A stretch of 64,000 nucleotides of DNA from Commensalibacter nepenthis (GCF_029953305.1 NZ_JASBAN010000001.1:1008501-1072500); one strand, 5' to 3'. Counted from the first letter of the stretch, positions 1 to 10,177 are shown. Notes: a model not told the origin generated them from the sequence alone. Program-made: numbers and translations.

Positions 1-2
1 AG

Positions 3-1664
3 TCTGATGAAAGGAAACTAGCTCCACCAGCATCTACTACTCAAGTGGATAAAAATGCCAAATTATTTACTATTAAACTTCCCAAAAAAGGCGCTTTACA
101 AGAGATCGACACACCTCAAAGTCTGCTATTTATTGGGGCGAATGGCTCAGGAAAAACCCGACTTGGGGCATGGATAGATACTGAATCCAAACAAAAAGAG
201 CGTGTTCATCGCATTTCTGCTCAAAAATCATTGGCAATGCCTGATGATACCCAAATAACTTCAGCCCAAAACGCAATAGACGAATTATATTTTGGTGGAA
301 AGGAGGAATACAGAAAACAAAATAAGTCTAATTTTCGTTGGAATAGTAAGCCTGCTATAACACCATTAGATGATTATAAAAAGTTACTAACTTATCTCTT
401 CTCTGAACATGCTGAAAAAAGCATTCAGTATTTACAAGAATCAAAAAAATCTACTCAAAAAGTTGAACCTCCAATTACTAATATTGACAAAGTTCAAAAA
501 ACTTGGGAGAAATTTTTACCTCATAGAGAACTGATTATTGGTAATGCAAAAGTCCAAACAAAAATCAAAGGATCTGAAAGCAACGTTTATAATTGTTCGG
601 AAATGAGCGATGGGGAACGTGTTATCTTTTATCTGATTGGTCAATGCCTTGCCGCACCCGAAAATGGAATTATCATTATTGATGAGCCAGAAATTCATTT
701 ACACAAATCTATCCAAGTGCCATTATGGCGAGAAATAGAGAGCCTACGACCAGATTGCTTATTCATATATATGACGCACGACGTTGATTTTGCCGCTGCT
801 TTCTCTGACGCTAAAAAGATTTGGCTCAAAAACTATGATGGCAAATCTTGGGATTGGGAAGAAATTCCAGATGTAGCTGGTTTACCAGAAGCTTTGTTAA
901 TTGAAATTTTAGGCAGCAGAAAGCCTGTTGTTTTTGTAGAGGGCGAGAATGGTAGTTATGATGCCTCTCTATATCGGGCTTTGCTGGATGATTTTCTTGT
1001 CATTCCTAGCGGTTCCTGTAGCCAAGTTATTCAAAAAGTAAAGGCTTTAAAAGAGAGTTCTCAATTACATCATATGGAAGTCTTTGGACTTATTGATCGA
1101 GATCGCCGTACAGCAGCAGAAATTACATCGTTAAAAGATAGTGGTATTTATACACTTGAGGTCGCAGAGGTTGAAAATTTGTTCTGTGTTCCAGAGATTA
1201 TCACTTTAATTAGTGAAAAATTTGAGAGAAACCCAAATGAAGATAAACAAGCTGTTGAAAAATTTATAATTAAAGCAGTAAAATCTGAATTAGAAACGCA
1301 AATCTCTTTGCAAGTTGCTGGTGAGATTAAATATCAACTTAATTGCTTTAATGAAAAAGCAAAAGGTATTGAAGGTTTAACACAAGCGCTTGAGACACTA
1401 ACATCCAATATTAAAAATAAAATAGAAAAATTTTATAATAACCTTTCATCTCAGTTTAATGAAGCGATAGATACTCATAATTATTTGCTGCTGTTAAAGC
1501 TTTATAATAGAAAAAGCCTTGCATCTCAAGTCAGTGAATGTCTAGGTCTTTCTAACGGTGAGATACAGACTCTTGTACTTAGAATGGTAAAAGGTAAAAA
1601 TTCATCTAAAGTAAAAGAAGCTCTCAAACCTTATTTTGGTGAATTTGCCAGCAAAATTAAATGA
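3..1664 (+). CDS. Fused ABC-type ATPase / DUF4435 (TOPRIM-like) protein, 5' partial, PARIS-like
   Basis: The N-terminal half is an ABC/SMC-like ATPase. Counting from the GTG at 45, Walker A GANGSGKT is at residues 31-38, a signature-like SDGER near 187, Walker B IIIIDEPEIHLH near 208-219 and an H-loop THD near 243. The C-terminal half matches the DUF4435/TOPRIM-like layout: VEGENGS near 297, DRDR near 350 and EVENLF near 374. ATPase plus DUF4435 are the two components of the PARIS anti-phage system (AriA and AriB), and merged single-gene forms are known. In PARIS the ATPase senses phage anti-restriction proteins and releases the TOPRIM nuclease. The GTG at 45 has no ribosome binding site and the frame is open to the window edge, so the true start is probably upstream. 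Function here is inferred from domain order; another overcoming-lysogenization-defect-type ATPase is the alternative. Confidence 0.7.
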   Translation, partial: SDERKLAPPASTTQVDKNAKLFTIKLPKKGALQEIDTPQSLLFIGANGSGKTRLGAWIDTESKQKERVHRISAQKSLAMPDDTQITSAQNAIDELYFGGKEEYRKQNKSNFRWNSKPAITPLDDYKKLLTYLFSEHAEKSIQYLQESKKSTQKVEPPITNIDKVQKTWEKFLPHRELIIGNAKVQTKIKGSESNVYNCSEMSDGERVIFYLIGQCLAAPENGIIIIDEPEIHLHKSIQVPLWREIESLRPDCLFIYMTHDVDFAAAFSDAKKIWLKNYDGKSWDWEEIPDVAGLPEALLIEILGSRKPVVFVEGENGSYDASLYRALLDDFLVIPSGSCSQVIQKVKALKESSQLHHMEVFGLIDRDRRTAAEITSLKDSGIYTLEVAEVENLFCVPEIITLISEKFERNPNEDKQAVEKFIIKAVKSELETQISLQVAGEIKYQLNCFNEKAKGIEGLTQALETLTSNIKNKIEKFYNNLSSQFNEAIDTHNYLLLLKLYNRKSLASQVSECLGLSNGEIQTLVLRMVKGKNSSKVKEALKPYFGEFASKIK

Positions 1665-1680
1665 TAATTTTTTAATAATA

Positions 1681-1712
1681 AAAAAGGGCTGAGATAACTC
1701 AGCCCTTTTTTA
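1681..1712. terminator. Bidirectional intrinsic terminator
   Basis: A perfect hairpin has arms 1681-1693 and 1698-1710 around an ATAA loop. It has GGGCTGAG in the stem, A-rich sequence on the left and T-rich on the right. It lies between the convergent ATPase gene and pgk and can stop transcription from both sides. Confidence 0.85.
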
Positions 1713-1716
1713 TATC

Positions 1717-2946
1717 CTATAAAGGAATGGTCTCTCTAGCCAATGTTGTCAAGGCAACAATGCCAGGAAGGGCTTTACCCTCTAGCCATTCTAGGAATGC
1801 TCCACCAGCGGTGGAAACATATGACATATCGTGGATTACGCCTGCATGTTTTAATGCAGAAACTGTATCCCCACCACCAGCAACGCTTTCTAATTGACCA
1901 GCTTTGGTTAATTTTGCAGCTTCTTGAGCCACAGCGTTGGTTGCTTTGTCAAATGGTGTAAATTCAAATGCACCCAAAGGTCCGTTCCAAACCAATGTTT
2001 TTAATTCGGTCAGTGCTTTGTTCAACAATTCAACGGTTTTAGGACCAACGTCCAAAATCATTTGATCGTCAGGCACAACACTCACATCAACGATTTGAGT
2101 TGCTGGGTCATTTTTTAATTCAGCTGCAACCACAACATCTACAGGAAGCAGGATTTTACATCCTTTTTCTTTTGCTTTTGTCATGATGTCACGGGCTGTA
2201 TCGTGCATTTCTGCTTCTTGTAATGACTTCCCCACCTTTACGCCCTGAGCCGCAAGGAAAGTATTCGCCATTGCCCCACCAATAACCAATACGTCAACTT
2301 TAGCAATCATATTGGATAAAAGGTCAAGTTTTGTAGAAATCTTTGAACCACCTACAATCGCACCAACTGGACGTTTTGGGTTTTCTAATGCACGGTTAAG
2401 CGCATTGAGTTCTGTTTCCATTAAACGACCCGCAAACGAAGGAAGATATCTTGTCACGCCTTCCGTTGACGCATGAGCACGATGAGCCGCAGAGAACGCA
2501 TCATCAACATAAATATCAGCCAACGAAGCCAAATCTTGGGACAAGGTTAGATCGTTCTTTTCTTCACCTACATGGAAACGAGTATTTTCAAGTAAAAGAA
2601 CATCGCCGTCTTTCATTGCATCCACTGCCTTTTGAGCATCTGGACCAATACAATTATCAGCAAAAGCAACTGGCAGTTTGATAATAGAAGCCAATGCCTC
2701 GCCTACTGGACGAAGAGACATTTCAGGAACCACTTTGCCTTTTGGACGTGCAAAGTGACTGCACACGATAACTTTTGCACCTTTTTTGACAAGCTCTTGA
2801 ATAGTCGGTGCTAAACGCTCTAATCTTGTTGTATCAGAGATTTTGCCATCATGAACGGGGACGTTCAAATCCCCGCGCAATAAGACTTTTTTACCTTTAC
2901 AATCAGCAAGATCATCAAGCGTTTTAAATGCTTTTTGATCGACCAT
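1717..2946 (-). CDS. pgk: Phosphoglycerate kinase
   Basis: Cytosolic glycolytic enzyme that interconverts 1,3-bisphosphoglycerate + ADP and 3-phosphoglycerate + ATP. The 409-residue protein is near the usual family length. It has the N-terminal substrate-binding LRGDLNVP segment near residue 22, SHFARPKG near 64 and the C-terminal nucleotide-binding GGGDTVSAL. It is encoded 2 nt downstream of gap on the same strand, so the two form an operon read through the gap promoter. The minus-strand operon ends at the terminator at 1681-1712. No anomalies are seen. Confidence 0.97.
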   Translation of the reverse strand: MVDQKAFKTLDDLADCKGKKVLLRGDLNVPVHDGKISDTTRLERLAPTIQELVKKGAKVIVCSHFARPKGKVVPEMSLRPVGEALASIIKLPVAFADNCIGPDAQKAVDAMKDGDVLLLENTRFHVGEEKNDLTLSQDLASLADIYVDDAFSAAHRAHASTEGVTRYLPSFAGRLMETELNALNRALENPKRPVGAIVGGSKISTKLDLLSNMIAKVDVLVIGGAMANTFLAAQGVKVGKSLQEAEMHDTARDIMTKAKEKGCKILLPVDVVVAAELKNDPATQIVDVSVVPDDQMILDVGPKTVELLNKALTELKTLVWNGPLGAFEFTPFDKATNAVAQEAAKLTKAGQLESVAGGGDTVSALKHAGVIHDMSYVSTAGGAFLEWLEGKALPGIVALTTLARETIPL

Positions 2947-2948
2947 GA

Positions 2949-3968
2949 TTATTTGCTTCCTAATAATACTGCTGTATCAGACATACGAGTAGAGAAGCCC
3001 CATTCGTTATCATACCAACCCGCAACACGGATCATTTTGCCACCGTCGATAAACCCTGTTTGAGTTGCATCAAAGGTTGAAGATACGAATGTGTGGTTGA
3101 AATCAGAGCTAACCAATGGTTCATCATTATAAGCAAGGATACCTTTTAACGCACCTTCAGCCGCTTTTTTGAAATGTGCGTTCAGTTCTTCAATTGAACC
3201 AGGAATTTTGCTCGGCACGAATTCAAGAGCAACATAAGAAACATTAGGGGTTGGAACGCGAATAGCAATACCGTCCAATTTTCCTTTTAATTCAGGAATA
3301 ACCAAAGCCACGGCTTTAGCAGCACCTGTGGTTGTTGGGATGATATTTTGAGCCGCAGCACGCGCACGATGTAAATCTTTGTGCAATGTATCAACGGTGC
3401 GTTGATCGCCTGTATAAGAGTGGATGGTAATCATGCTACCAAATTCAATTCCAACAGTGTCTTGTAATACTTTTGCAATCGGAGCAAGACAGTTTGTTGT
3501 ACAAGAAGCATTAGAAATCACAGTCATATCACCTGTGATAACATGTTGGTTCACACCATAAACAATTGTTGCATCTACTTCTTTAGCTGGCGCAGAGATC
3601 AATACTTTACGAGCGCCTGCTTTTAAAAGTTCGCTCGCAGCTGCTTTGCTTGTAAATAAACCAGTACATTCCATAGCAACATCAACACCTTGCAGCGGTA
3701 ATTTGCTTGGATCTCTTTCAGCTGTGATTTTAATTGGACCAAAAGTTTGACCTGCATGTTTAATGGTCATGGTATTGTTTTCAACGGTAATATCCGCAGG
3801 CAAACGACCGTGAACAGTATCATATTTCAACAGATGTGCGTTTGCTTCTGCACTACCAAGATCGTTAATCAATACGACTTCTACATCTGTACGACCTTTT
3901 TCAATAATACTACGTAGTACTAAACGACCAATACGACCAAAACCGTTAATTGCAACTTTAATAGCCAT
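2949..3968 (-). CDS. gap: Glyceraldehyde-3-phosphate dehydrogenase, type I
   Basis: NAD(P)-dependent oxidative phosphorylation of glyceraldehyde 3-phosphate to 1,3-bisphosphoglycerate. The 339-residue protein opens with the Rossmann motif INGFGRIGR. It carries the catalytic cysteine in [12 protein letters not shown] near residue 156 and ends with the family-typical WYDNEWGFS segment. A strong Shine-Dalgarno sequence (AAGGAGA) sits about 10 nt before the ATG. First gene of the gap-pgk operon. An AT-rich leader of about 490 bp separates it from the divergent lipoprotein gene and carries a short inverted repeat (4004-4025). Confidence 0.97.
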   Translation of the reverse strand: MAIKVAINGFGRIGRLVLRSIIEKGRTDVEVVLINDLGSAEANAHLLKYDTVHGRLPADITVENNTMTIKHAGQTFGPIKITAERDPSKLPLQGVDVAMECTGLFTSKAAASELLKAGARKVLISAPAKEVDATIVYGVNQHVITGDMTVISNASCTTNCLAPIAKVLQDTVGIEFGSMITIHSYTGDQRTVDTLHKDLHRARAAAQNIIPTTTGAAKAVALVIPELKGKLDGIAIRVPTPNVSYVALEFVPSKIPGSIEELNAHFKKAAEGALKGILAYNDEPLVSSDFNHTFVSSTFDATQTGFIDGGKMIRVAGWYDNEWGFSTRMSDTAVLLGSK

Positions 3969-4459
3969 GATTATAAAATCTCCTTAAGATATATTAAGTT
4001 ACTCAGAACTTAAAAACACGTTCTGTAAATTTATCAAGCTTTCAATATCATACTCAAATTTTGAAAATCCGTCACAATTTTTTAATGAATTTAAGGTTAA
4101 AAATTTACATTTTTTCGTCATTTGAAAATTCTTGATTTTCTAGAAATAAATTAGTCTGAGAGCCTTATTGTAAACTTGTCAATAATTTTTTGATTAAAAT
4201 CGAAAATTATAAAGCACAGCCATAGTTACACGATTTTTTTACAAATAGAAGATTGTATTAAATTTTATAATTTCTTATGATGGTAAATCTGTGTGTAGTT
4301 TATGCTGATATCGTTAAATTATTTTTAATTTCATGTTTATTTTACAGGCAATCTTCTTTTGAATATGATAAAAGCAAAATTCTAAGTGCATAACTTAGCT
4401 AAGCTCCTCTTTTTTAAAAAGAACTCTTCAGTCAAGATCGTTTGTAAATAGTATAAAAC
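3969..4459. other. AT-rich divergent intergenic region between gap and a lipoprotein gene
   Basis: No coding frame is convincing in these 491 bp. The region must hold the promoters for gap-pgk (minus) and for the lipoprotein gene (plus), but no clear consensus -35/-10 pair stands out. The one notable element is an inverted repeat, CAGAAC at 4004-4009 and GTTCTG at 4020-4025 with a 10-nt spacer, about 40 nt upstream of the gap start. It could be an operator or a leader hairpin. Confidence 0.4.
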
Positions 4460-4909
4460 ATGACCAGATATTCTCAATTAATTCTTGGCACCAGTTGTCT
4501 TTTGATGCTGGGTGCTTGTCAACTTATTGACCAAAGAACCTTTAACCCCAGTGCGGGGCGCAAACCTGTTCCATATGTTCCGCCTGCACCTCCGGCACCA
4601 CCTCCACCGGCACCGCCAATTGAAATTGTGCAAGGAACGCCTGCTGAACAATGGGCAAAACCTTTACGCAGCTTGGTCAAAGATGCTTTACAAAGAAAAT
4701 CAGATGCCATGTTTATTGTAACGATTTTAACTCCTATTTCTCAGAGCCCAGACGCACAACAAGAACAAATGCAAAAAACAATCCAAGAGAATGCTGCAGA
4801 TGTTGCAAACGCCATCGTCAAAGCAGGGGCAAGACCAGAACAAGTCCATATGGTTGCCAAAGCAGATGGTTCAGTTCAGAAAAATGTGGTTCAAGTAACG
4901 ATTCAATAA
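4460..4909 (+). CDS. Small proline-rich lipoprotein, function unknown
   Basis: The 149-residue protein starts with a lipoprotein signal peptide whose lipobox LMLGAC ends at about residue 20. A proline/alanine-rich linker (residues 38-54) follows, then a folded-looking C-terminal domain of about 90 residues (from AEQWAKPLRSLV to the end) with a helix and a beta-rich end. It is probably anchored to the inner or outer membrane, with the Pro-rich segment acting as a spacer. It precedes hemA by 81 bp on the same strand, but nothing links the two functionally. I do not recognise the family. Confidence 0.75.
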   Translation: MTRYSQLILGTSCLLMLGACQLIDQRTFNPSAGRKPVPYVPPAPPAPPPPAPPIEIVQGTPAEQWAKPLRSLVKDALQRKSDAMFIVTILTPISQSPDAQQEQMQKTIQENAADVANAIVKAGARPEQVHMVAKADGSVQKNVVQVTIQ

Positions 4910-4990
4910 CATACTATTTAATAATAAAGAGCTTTACATCGTTATGCACTTGGAAAAGAGTCTTTATTATCTTTATAGGAGTAAGCTTCA

Positions 4991-6208
4991 GTGACAGAGC
5001 ATGCGAGATCAGCGCATCCTTTTTACGCATATTGTCAGACCGCATTACAAGAAATCGAAGAACAAGGACGTTATCGCAGATTTACTTCGTTAAGCAGACG
5101 ATCCACAGAATATCCTGTATACGATCAAGGAAATATAAAACAACCTGAAAAACCCGTTACCGTATGGTCGTCTAATGACTATTTGGGAATGGGTGTTGAA
5201 CCCGAAGTCATGAACGCTGCCATCGCCGCGATCCAAGAATATGGTGCAGGCTCTGGCGGAACCCGTAATATTGCAGGAACACATCCTTTACATGTGGCTT
5301 TAGAAGCTGAATTAGCAGACTTACACGGGAAAGAAGCTGGCTTATTATTTGTATCTGGTTACGTTTCGAATCACGCAAGTTTACAAACGATCTTGAATAG
5401 TATGTCTGGCGAATGGATTACTTTTTCAGATCAACAAAACCATGCATCGATGATTGCTGGGATCAAAGGCGCAAAAAAATCACAATGCATCATCTTTAAG
5501 CATAATGATTTAATTGATCTAGAGGAAAAACTGGCTTCAGCCCCTACCACAGCACCTAAACTCATCGCTTTTGAAAGCGTTTACTCTATGGATGGCGATA
5601 TTGCTGACATTGGAGCAATTTGTGCATTAGCACGCAAATATAATGCGCTAACTTATTTAGATGAAGTCCATGCCGTTGGCCTTTATGGCAATCAAGGCGG
5701 TGGTATTTCTGAACGAGATCAAGTTGCGGATCAAGTCGATATTATCGAAGGAACCCTAGCCAAAGGCTTTGGCGTTCATGGTGGATATGTTACTGCCAAA
5801 AAAGAAATTATTGAATATTTAAGGTTGGCAGCTTCTGGGTTTATTTTCACCACTGCTTTGCCTCCATCAATTGTTGCGCCAGCCTTGGCCAGTATCAGAC
5901 TTGTTCGCCAACAACAATGGCGCCGCGAGAAATTATTTGAACGCGTCCATAGTTTCCAAAAGAAATTAAAAGCAGCTGGGATCCCCTTCATAGAAACAGA
6001 GAGCCATATTGTACCTGTTATGATTGGGGATGCTGAACGTTGTAAAGAAATCAGCAAACGCTTGTTAGAAGAATATTCTTTATATGCAACCCCAATTAAT
6101 TATCCAACCGTTCCAAAAGGAACAGAAAGATTGCGCCTGACCCCTAATCCATTCCATACAGATGCGATGATGGACGAGATGGTTCATGCGTTAAAAGCAC
6201 TTTTATAA
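4991..6208 (+). CDS. hemA: 5-aminolevulinate synthase
   Basis: PLP enzyme that condenses glycine with succinyl-CoA to give 5-aminolevulinate, the first step of tetrapyrrole synthesis in Alphaproteobacteria; the product feeds both haem and cobalamin. The 405-residue protein shows SSNDYLGMG near residue 58, GSGGTRNIAGTH near 84, the PLP-contacting DEVHAVGLYG and the lysine motif EGTLAKGFG. GTG start with TAGGAGT about 9 nt upstream. A weak long-loop inverted repeat (4921-4929 with 4962-4970) lies in the leader. A terminator follows directly. The abundant downstream corrinoid genes use this precursor. Confidence 0.96.
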   Translation: MTEHARSAHPFYAYCQTALQEIEEQGRYRRFTSLSRRSTEYPVYDQGNIKQPEKPVTVWSSNDYLGMGVEPEVMNAAIAAIQEYGAGSGGTRNIAGTHPLHVALEAELADLHGKEAGLLFVSGYVSNHASLQTILNSMSGEWITFSDQQNHASMIAGIKGAKKSQCIIFKHNDLIDLEEKLASAPTTAPKLIAFESVYSMDGDIADIGAICALARKYNALTYLDEVHAVGLYGNQGGGISERDQVADQVDIIEGTLAKGFGVHGGYVTAKKEIIEYLRLAASGFIFTTALPPSIVAPALASIRLVRQQQWRREKLFERVHSFQKKLKAAGIPFIETESHIVPVMIGDAERCKEISKRLLEEYSLYATPINYPTVPKGTERLRLTPNPFHTDAMMDEMVHALKALL

Positions 6209-6217
6209 ACTATAAAG

Positions 6218-6249
6218 GCGACTATCTCTTTTGAGTTAGTCGCTTTTTC
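6218..6249 (+). terminator. Intrinsic terminator after hemA
   Basis: A 7-bp stem pairs GCGACTA (6218-6224) with TAGTCGC and is followed by five T residues. It lies 10 nt after the hemA stop and just before the end of the convergent thiol oxidase gene. Confidence 0.7.
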
Positions 6250-6259
6250 TAGCTAAACG

Positions 6260-7063
6260 CTATTGAGTAATTGAATTACTTTCAGCAGGTGCCACAGCTT
6301 TATCTTTTAAAATCGTCTTTAATGTATCATAACTGACCGCACCAGGAATGATCTTGGATGCATTAATAACCAAAGCTGGTGTTCCATCAATTCCTAGGTC
6401 TCGTAATAATTTTACATTATCTTCTAAAGCTTGGGTTACAGAGGCTGCTTTCATATCTTGAATCAAACGATCACCATCAAGCTTTTGTTGTTTAGCAATT
6501 GCTTTAATGGTGTCTTCGGTAATTTCTTCTTTGGAATCCATAATTGCTTTCATCATTACAACATAGCCATTTTGACGTGCAGCCGCAGCAATTGCTCTGG
6601 ATTGCAGAACGCTATTTTCACCAAGAATAGGCACAACTTTAAAGATAATTTTTACATTTTTATCTTCTTTGGCTAGTTGAACCAATTCTGGAAGCACTTT
6701 TTTACAATATGGGCAGCGAGGATCGTAAAATTCTACAATTGTATTTTTGGCATTCGGATTGCCAATTATACCATCAGTTGACAACACATTGTTCAAAACA
6801 TTTTTCTTGTCAGCAAGTGTTTTCGTTGCAGATTCTGCTTTTTGTTGTGATCTGGCTTTCTGAGCTGACACCACAGCATCTTCTAAAATAGAAGGATCGT
6901 TTTTCAAAGCATCACGAACGATAGAAACAATTTCTTTACGTTGTTCTGGACTGAAACTATTTACACTTTGTGCATGAGCAGAAAGCGACGCAAATGCTAC
7001 ACCTGATAATAAAGTAAGCGATAGTGGCAAATAAAAAAAGCGCTTTAACGGCGACAATATCAT
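6260..7063 (-). CDS. DsbA/ScsC-family periplasmic thiol:disulfide protein
   Basis: The 267-residue exported protein has an N-terminal hydrophobic signal (FFYLPLSLTLLSGVAFA) cleaved around AHA. A short helical N-terminal domain with an RKEIVSIVRDAL segment comes next, as in ScsC/Com1-type proteins. A thioredoxin fold follows with the redox motif CPYC near residues 117-120 and the cis-proline loop DGTPALVI near 229. It probably oxidises or isomerises disulfides in periplasmic proteins. GGAGA lies 7 nt before the ATG. It is a single gene, convergent with hemA. Whether it is an oxidase or an isomerase cannot be told from sequence. Confidence 0.88.
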   Translation of the reverse strand: MILSPLKRFFYLPLSLTLLSGVAFASLSAHAQSVNSFSPEQRKEIVSIVRDALKNDPSILEDAVVSAQKARSQQKAESATKTLADKKNVLNNVLSTDGIIGNPNAKNTIVEFYDPRCPYCKKVLPELVQLAKEDKNVKIIFKVVPILGENSVLQSRAIAAAARQNGYVVMMKAIMDSKEEITEDTIKAIAKQQKLDGDRLIQDMKAASVTQALEDNVKLLRDLGIDGTPALVINASKIIPGAVSYDTLKTILKDKAVAPAESNSITQ

Positions 7064-7236
7064 TCAAAGTCTCCTGGAATACAAAAGTAAATTTATTTTA
7101 AGTTATATAACATTATACAGGATTATCCTTGTTATGTTATAAAAAAAAACTTATCAATAGAATTGGTATTCTATTTGCTATTTATGGTAAAGTTTAAACC
7201 TGATTTTTATCTGGTTATTCATCGGAGAGCAACCGC

Positions 7237-8769
7237 GTGTCTAAGCGTCATCATACCTTGTATAGTCATTCTTATTCAAAGGCTTGTACCTTTTTAAAAC
7301 AGCCTGTTCATTCTTTTCAAACCAACAATACCTGGTTGAAAAAAACAGGAACAATAGCTTTGTGCTCAATCCTGGCTTTGTCTGTTACTGCCTGTGGTGG
7401 TGGCAATACAGGACATAAAGCACTCAAAAACGAAGCCATGCAAGACCGTGTTACAGGATATGTGGGAAGCATTGCTGCGGATGAACCCCAAGCTGCAATG
7501 GTTGCTCGAGACGTTTTAATCAGAGGGGGCAACGCTGCTGATGCTGCGGCTGCACTGGGCTTTGCATTAACGGTAACCCTTCCTTCTCGTGCCTCACTGG
7601 GTGGCGGTGGTGCATGTATCGCCTATCGTCCAGAACAACCTGCGCAATCGTTTCTGTTCCTGCCACAACCAGGGACAACCAAAGGAAACGCGGATCGACC
7701 AGCAGCAATCCCCATGATGGCACGTGGATTATATTTACTGCAAGCCAGCAATGGTAAAGCCGATATCAATGATATTTTACAAGTTACCAGTAATTTAGCA
7801 GCCAATGGTGTCACTGTTTCCGATATTTTTGCCAGTGATCTAGCCTCTGTTCAAGGGCCATTATTCCAAGACCCTGCAATGCAAAAATTATTTACCCGCA
7901 GAGACGGTACAACTTTACAAGCAGGTGATATGTTATATCAACCCCGTTTGAAAATCATTTATGATCGTTTAACCACCGCTGGAATCTCTGATTTATATAT
8001 TGGCTCTTTGGCACACAGCTATATACTCGGGGCACAAAATGCAGGGGGTGGATTAAGTGGGGCTGGCTTCAGAAATGCTCTGCCTTCTACAGCGCCTGCC
8101 TTATCCCTTTCGCTCCCAAACAAAGAAACGCTCTATTTAGTGTCCCCGCCTGCTGATGGTGGTCTGGGGATGGGAATGGCTTGGAAATTACAACAAAGCA
8201 ATGCTTTAACCACGTCACAAGGAACTGTTGCGTCATGGCGTGCCAGTAACCCCGTTTCTTTCAGTCAAAAAGACATTCTAGCGCAAGAAGAAAAAGCACA
8301 ATCTTTATTAAATGCAGGTCAAGCGGGCAATGGCACTTTGCCATCATTACCCGCATCAACCTCTTTTACAGTTGTGGATAGAAACGGAGAAGCTGTTTCT
8401 TGTGCGTTAACCATGAATAATTTATTCGGAACGGGTCGTATTGCAGGAACAACAGGGATCGTAATGGCTGCATCCCCCAATGCTACACCACAACCTTTAT
8501 TAACAGCAGCGATTGCGACTTATAAAAATCGCTTTCTTGCTGCAATCAGTGCATCTGGACAAAATGACGCCGCTGCCGCTGGTGCAGAAGCCTTAAATAA
8601 CTTACTTGGCTCTGGTAAGAATAGCAAAAATTCAGCTATTGCACATGCTAATACACCACAAGGGCGTGTGAATGCAGTCTATTGCCAAGATGGACTACCA
8701 GGAAATACCAATAAATGCCGTGCTTATACAGACCCTCAAGGAGCAGGGTTGGCTTTAAGTAAAAGATAA
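7237..8769 (+). CDS. Gamma-glutamyltransferase-like lipoprotein with altered catalytic motif
   Basis: The 510-residue protein has a long N-terminal leader ending in a lipobox (SVTAC, cysteine near residue 53). It then follows the gamma-glutamyltranspeptidase fold: GGNAADAAAALGFALTV near 93 and SRASLGGGGACI. The usual nucleophile motif TTH[YF]S at the start of the small subunit reads STSFT here, in PASTSFTVVDRNGEAVS, so the catalytic threonine aligns with serine and the following His is lost. GTG start with GGAGAG 7 nt upstream. It may be a degenerate, non-processing or altered-specificity homologue kept as a membrane-anchored protein. The family call is firm; the activity is not. Confidence 0.8.
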   Translation: MSKRHHTLYSHSYSKACTFLKQPVHSFQTNNTWLKKTGTIALCSILALSVTACGGGNTGHKALKNEAMQDRVTGYVGSIAADEPQAAMVARDVLIRGGNAADAAAALGFALTVTLPSRASLGGGGACIAYRPEQPAQSFLFLPQPGTTKGNADRPAAIPMMARGLYLLQASNGKADINDILQVTSNLAANGVTVSDIFASDLASVQGPLFQDPAMQKLFTRRDGTTLQAGDMLYQPRLKIIYDRLTTAGISDLYIGSLAHSYILGAQNAGGGLSGAGFRNALPSTAPALSLSLPNKETLYLVSPPADGGLGMGMAWKLQQSNALTTSQGTVASWRASNPVSFSQKDILAQEEKAQSLLNAGQAGNGTLPSLPASTSFTVVDRNGEAVSCALTMNNLFGTGRIAGTTGIVMAASPNATPQPLLTAAIATYKNRFLAAISASGQNDAAAAGAEALNNLLGSGKNSKNSAIAHANTPQGRVNAVYCQDGLPGNTNKCRAYTDPQGAGLALSKR

Positions 8770-9136
8770 GCATTCATATAATTTATATCCTCTTTCAATG
8801 TCACTTTTTTATTACAGAAAGTGACATTAATATGCTCAATATTTTAAATTTATTGCCATTCTAAATATTACAGTGAACATATTGTTACCTATGTAATATC
8901 ATACAAAATCAGTATAATGATGGTACTTATATTTATTCCTCTCACGGCACTAAAATCCTTTTAGTATCACTTTTGCAAAATATCAAAAATAGATCTTCTC
9001 TATTTCTTAAATAGGGAATTAATACTATACTCTGCTAAAAACATATCGTGACATATTCAACCAACATGATCTTAAAATCTCTTTTCTTGAGTCAGATATC
9101 ATTATTAACGTTAATAACAAAAGAGCATTGAAATAA
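8770..9136. other. Intergenic region upstream of recA
   Basis: These 367 bp hold no coding frame. Two structures are visible: the hairpin at 8797-8828 just after the GGT-like gene, and a perfect inverted repeat ACTAAAA-TCC-TTTTAGT at 8949-8965. The alphaproteobacterial SOS box (GTTC-N7-GTTC or its complement) was looked for and not found, so how LexA controls recA here is not evident. Confidence 0.4.
8797..8828. terminator. Hairpin downstream of the GGT-like gene
   Basis: A perfect 11-bp stem has AATGTCACTTT at 8797-8807 and its complement at 8818-8828 with a 10-nt loop. There is no T tract after it, so it may be a weak or Rho-assisted terminator or a 3'-end stabilising stem. Confidence 0.45.
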
Positions 9137-10177
9137 ATGGATAAAAATAAAGCATTAGATGGCGCTTTGGCACAAATAGAACGTGCTTTTGGCAAAGGTT
9201 CTATTATGAAAATGGGTGAAAAACCATCCATCCAAGTGGAAACCATTTCAACAGGGTCAATTGGACTAGATATTGGTCTGGGAATTGGTGGGGTGCCACG
9301 AGGGCGAGTTGTTGAAATCTATGGTCCAGAAAGTTCTGGTAAAACAACAATGGCACTGCATATCATTGCTGAAGCTCAAAAATTGGGTGGAACATGTGCC
9401 TTTATTGATGCTGAACATGCTTTGGATCCTGGATATGCACGCAAGTTGGGCGTTGATATCGATAATCTATTAATTTCTCAACCTGATGCTGGCGAACAAG
9501 CGTTAGAAATTGTTGATACATTGGTGCGCTCTGGTGCTATTGATGTTCTTGTCGTTGATAGTGTTGCAGCCCTAGTTCCTCGCGCAGAATTAGAGGGAGA
9601 TATGGGTGATAGTCACGTTGGACTTCACGCACGCCTTATGAGCCAAGCCCTTAGAAAATTGACTGGGTCTGTTTCTCGTTCAAATACATGTTTAGTTTTC
9701 TTGAACCAAATTCGCCAGAAAATTGGCGTTATGTTTGGATCTCCTGAAACCACAACTGGTGGTAACGCACTTAAATTCTATGCCTCTGTTCGTATGGATA
9801 TTCGTCGTATCGGTCAGGTCAAAGATAAAGAGGAAATCTCTGGTAACCAAACCCGTGTTAAAGTTGTTAAAAATAAAATGGCACCTCCTTTCCGCCAAGT
9901 CGAATTCGACATTATGTATGGCGAAGGGATCAGTAAAACAGGCGAGCTTATTGATTTAGGTGTCAAAGCTGGAATCGTTGAAAAAGCAGGCTCTTGGTTC
10001 TCTTGTGACGGTCAACGCATTGGACAAGGACGTGAAAACGTTAAACAATTCCTGCGTGACAATCCTGAGATGGCACAAAGTATTGAACAACGCATTCGTG
10101 AAAAAGCTGGCGTCGTTAATGATGCCATGATGACGGATGATACTGAAGAACCATCAGCAGATCTATTAGACGAATAA
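9137..10177 (+). CDS. recA: Recombinase RecA
   Basis: ATP-dependent strand-exchange protein for homologous recombination and the co-protease for LexA. The 346-residue protein has Walker [10 protein letters not shown] near residues 66-74, Walker [12 protein letters not shown], the L2 loop region around [11 protein letters not shown] and the family-typical acidic tail ending DLLDE. It is transcribed alone and followed by a clear terminator. The ribosome binding site is weak. No anomalies are seen. Confidence 0.98.
   Translation: MDKNKALDGALAQIERAFGKGSIMKMGEKPSIQVETISTGSIGLDIGLGIGGVPRGRVVEIYGPESSGKTTMALHIIAEAQKLGGTCAFIDAEHALDPGYARKLGVDIDNLLISQPDAGEQALEIVDTLVRSGAIDVLVVDSVAALVPRAELEGDMGDSHVGLHARLMSQALRKLTGSVSRSNTCLVFLNQIRQKIGVMFGSPETTTGGNALKFYASVRMDIRRIGQVKDKEEISGNQTRVKVVKNKMAPPFRQVEFDIMYGEGISKTGELIDLGVKAGIVEKAGSWFSCDGQRIGQGRENVKQFLRDNPEMAQSIEQRIREKAGVVNDAMMTDDTEEPSADLLDE

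Noticed and set aside
4651..5148. A 165-codon frame between the lipoprotein gene and hemA
   Set aside because: It overlaps both real genes in a different frame and has no family pattern; the lipoprotein and hemA frames have better starts and composition.
8949..8965. The ACTAAAA-TCC-TTTTAGT inverted repeat before recA as an SOS box
   Set aside because: It does not match the alphaproteobacterial GTTC-N7-GTTC or the CTGT-N8-ACAG LexA sites.
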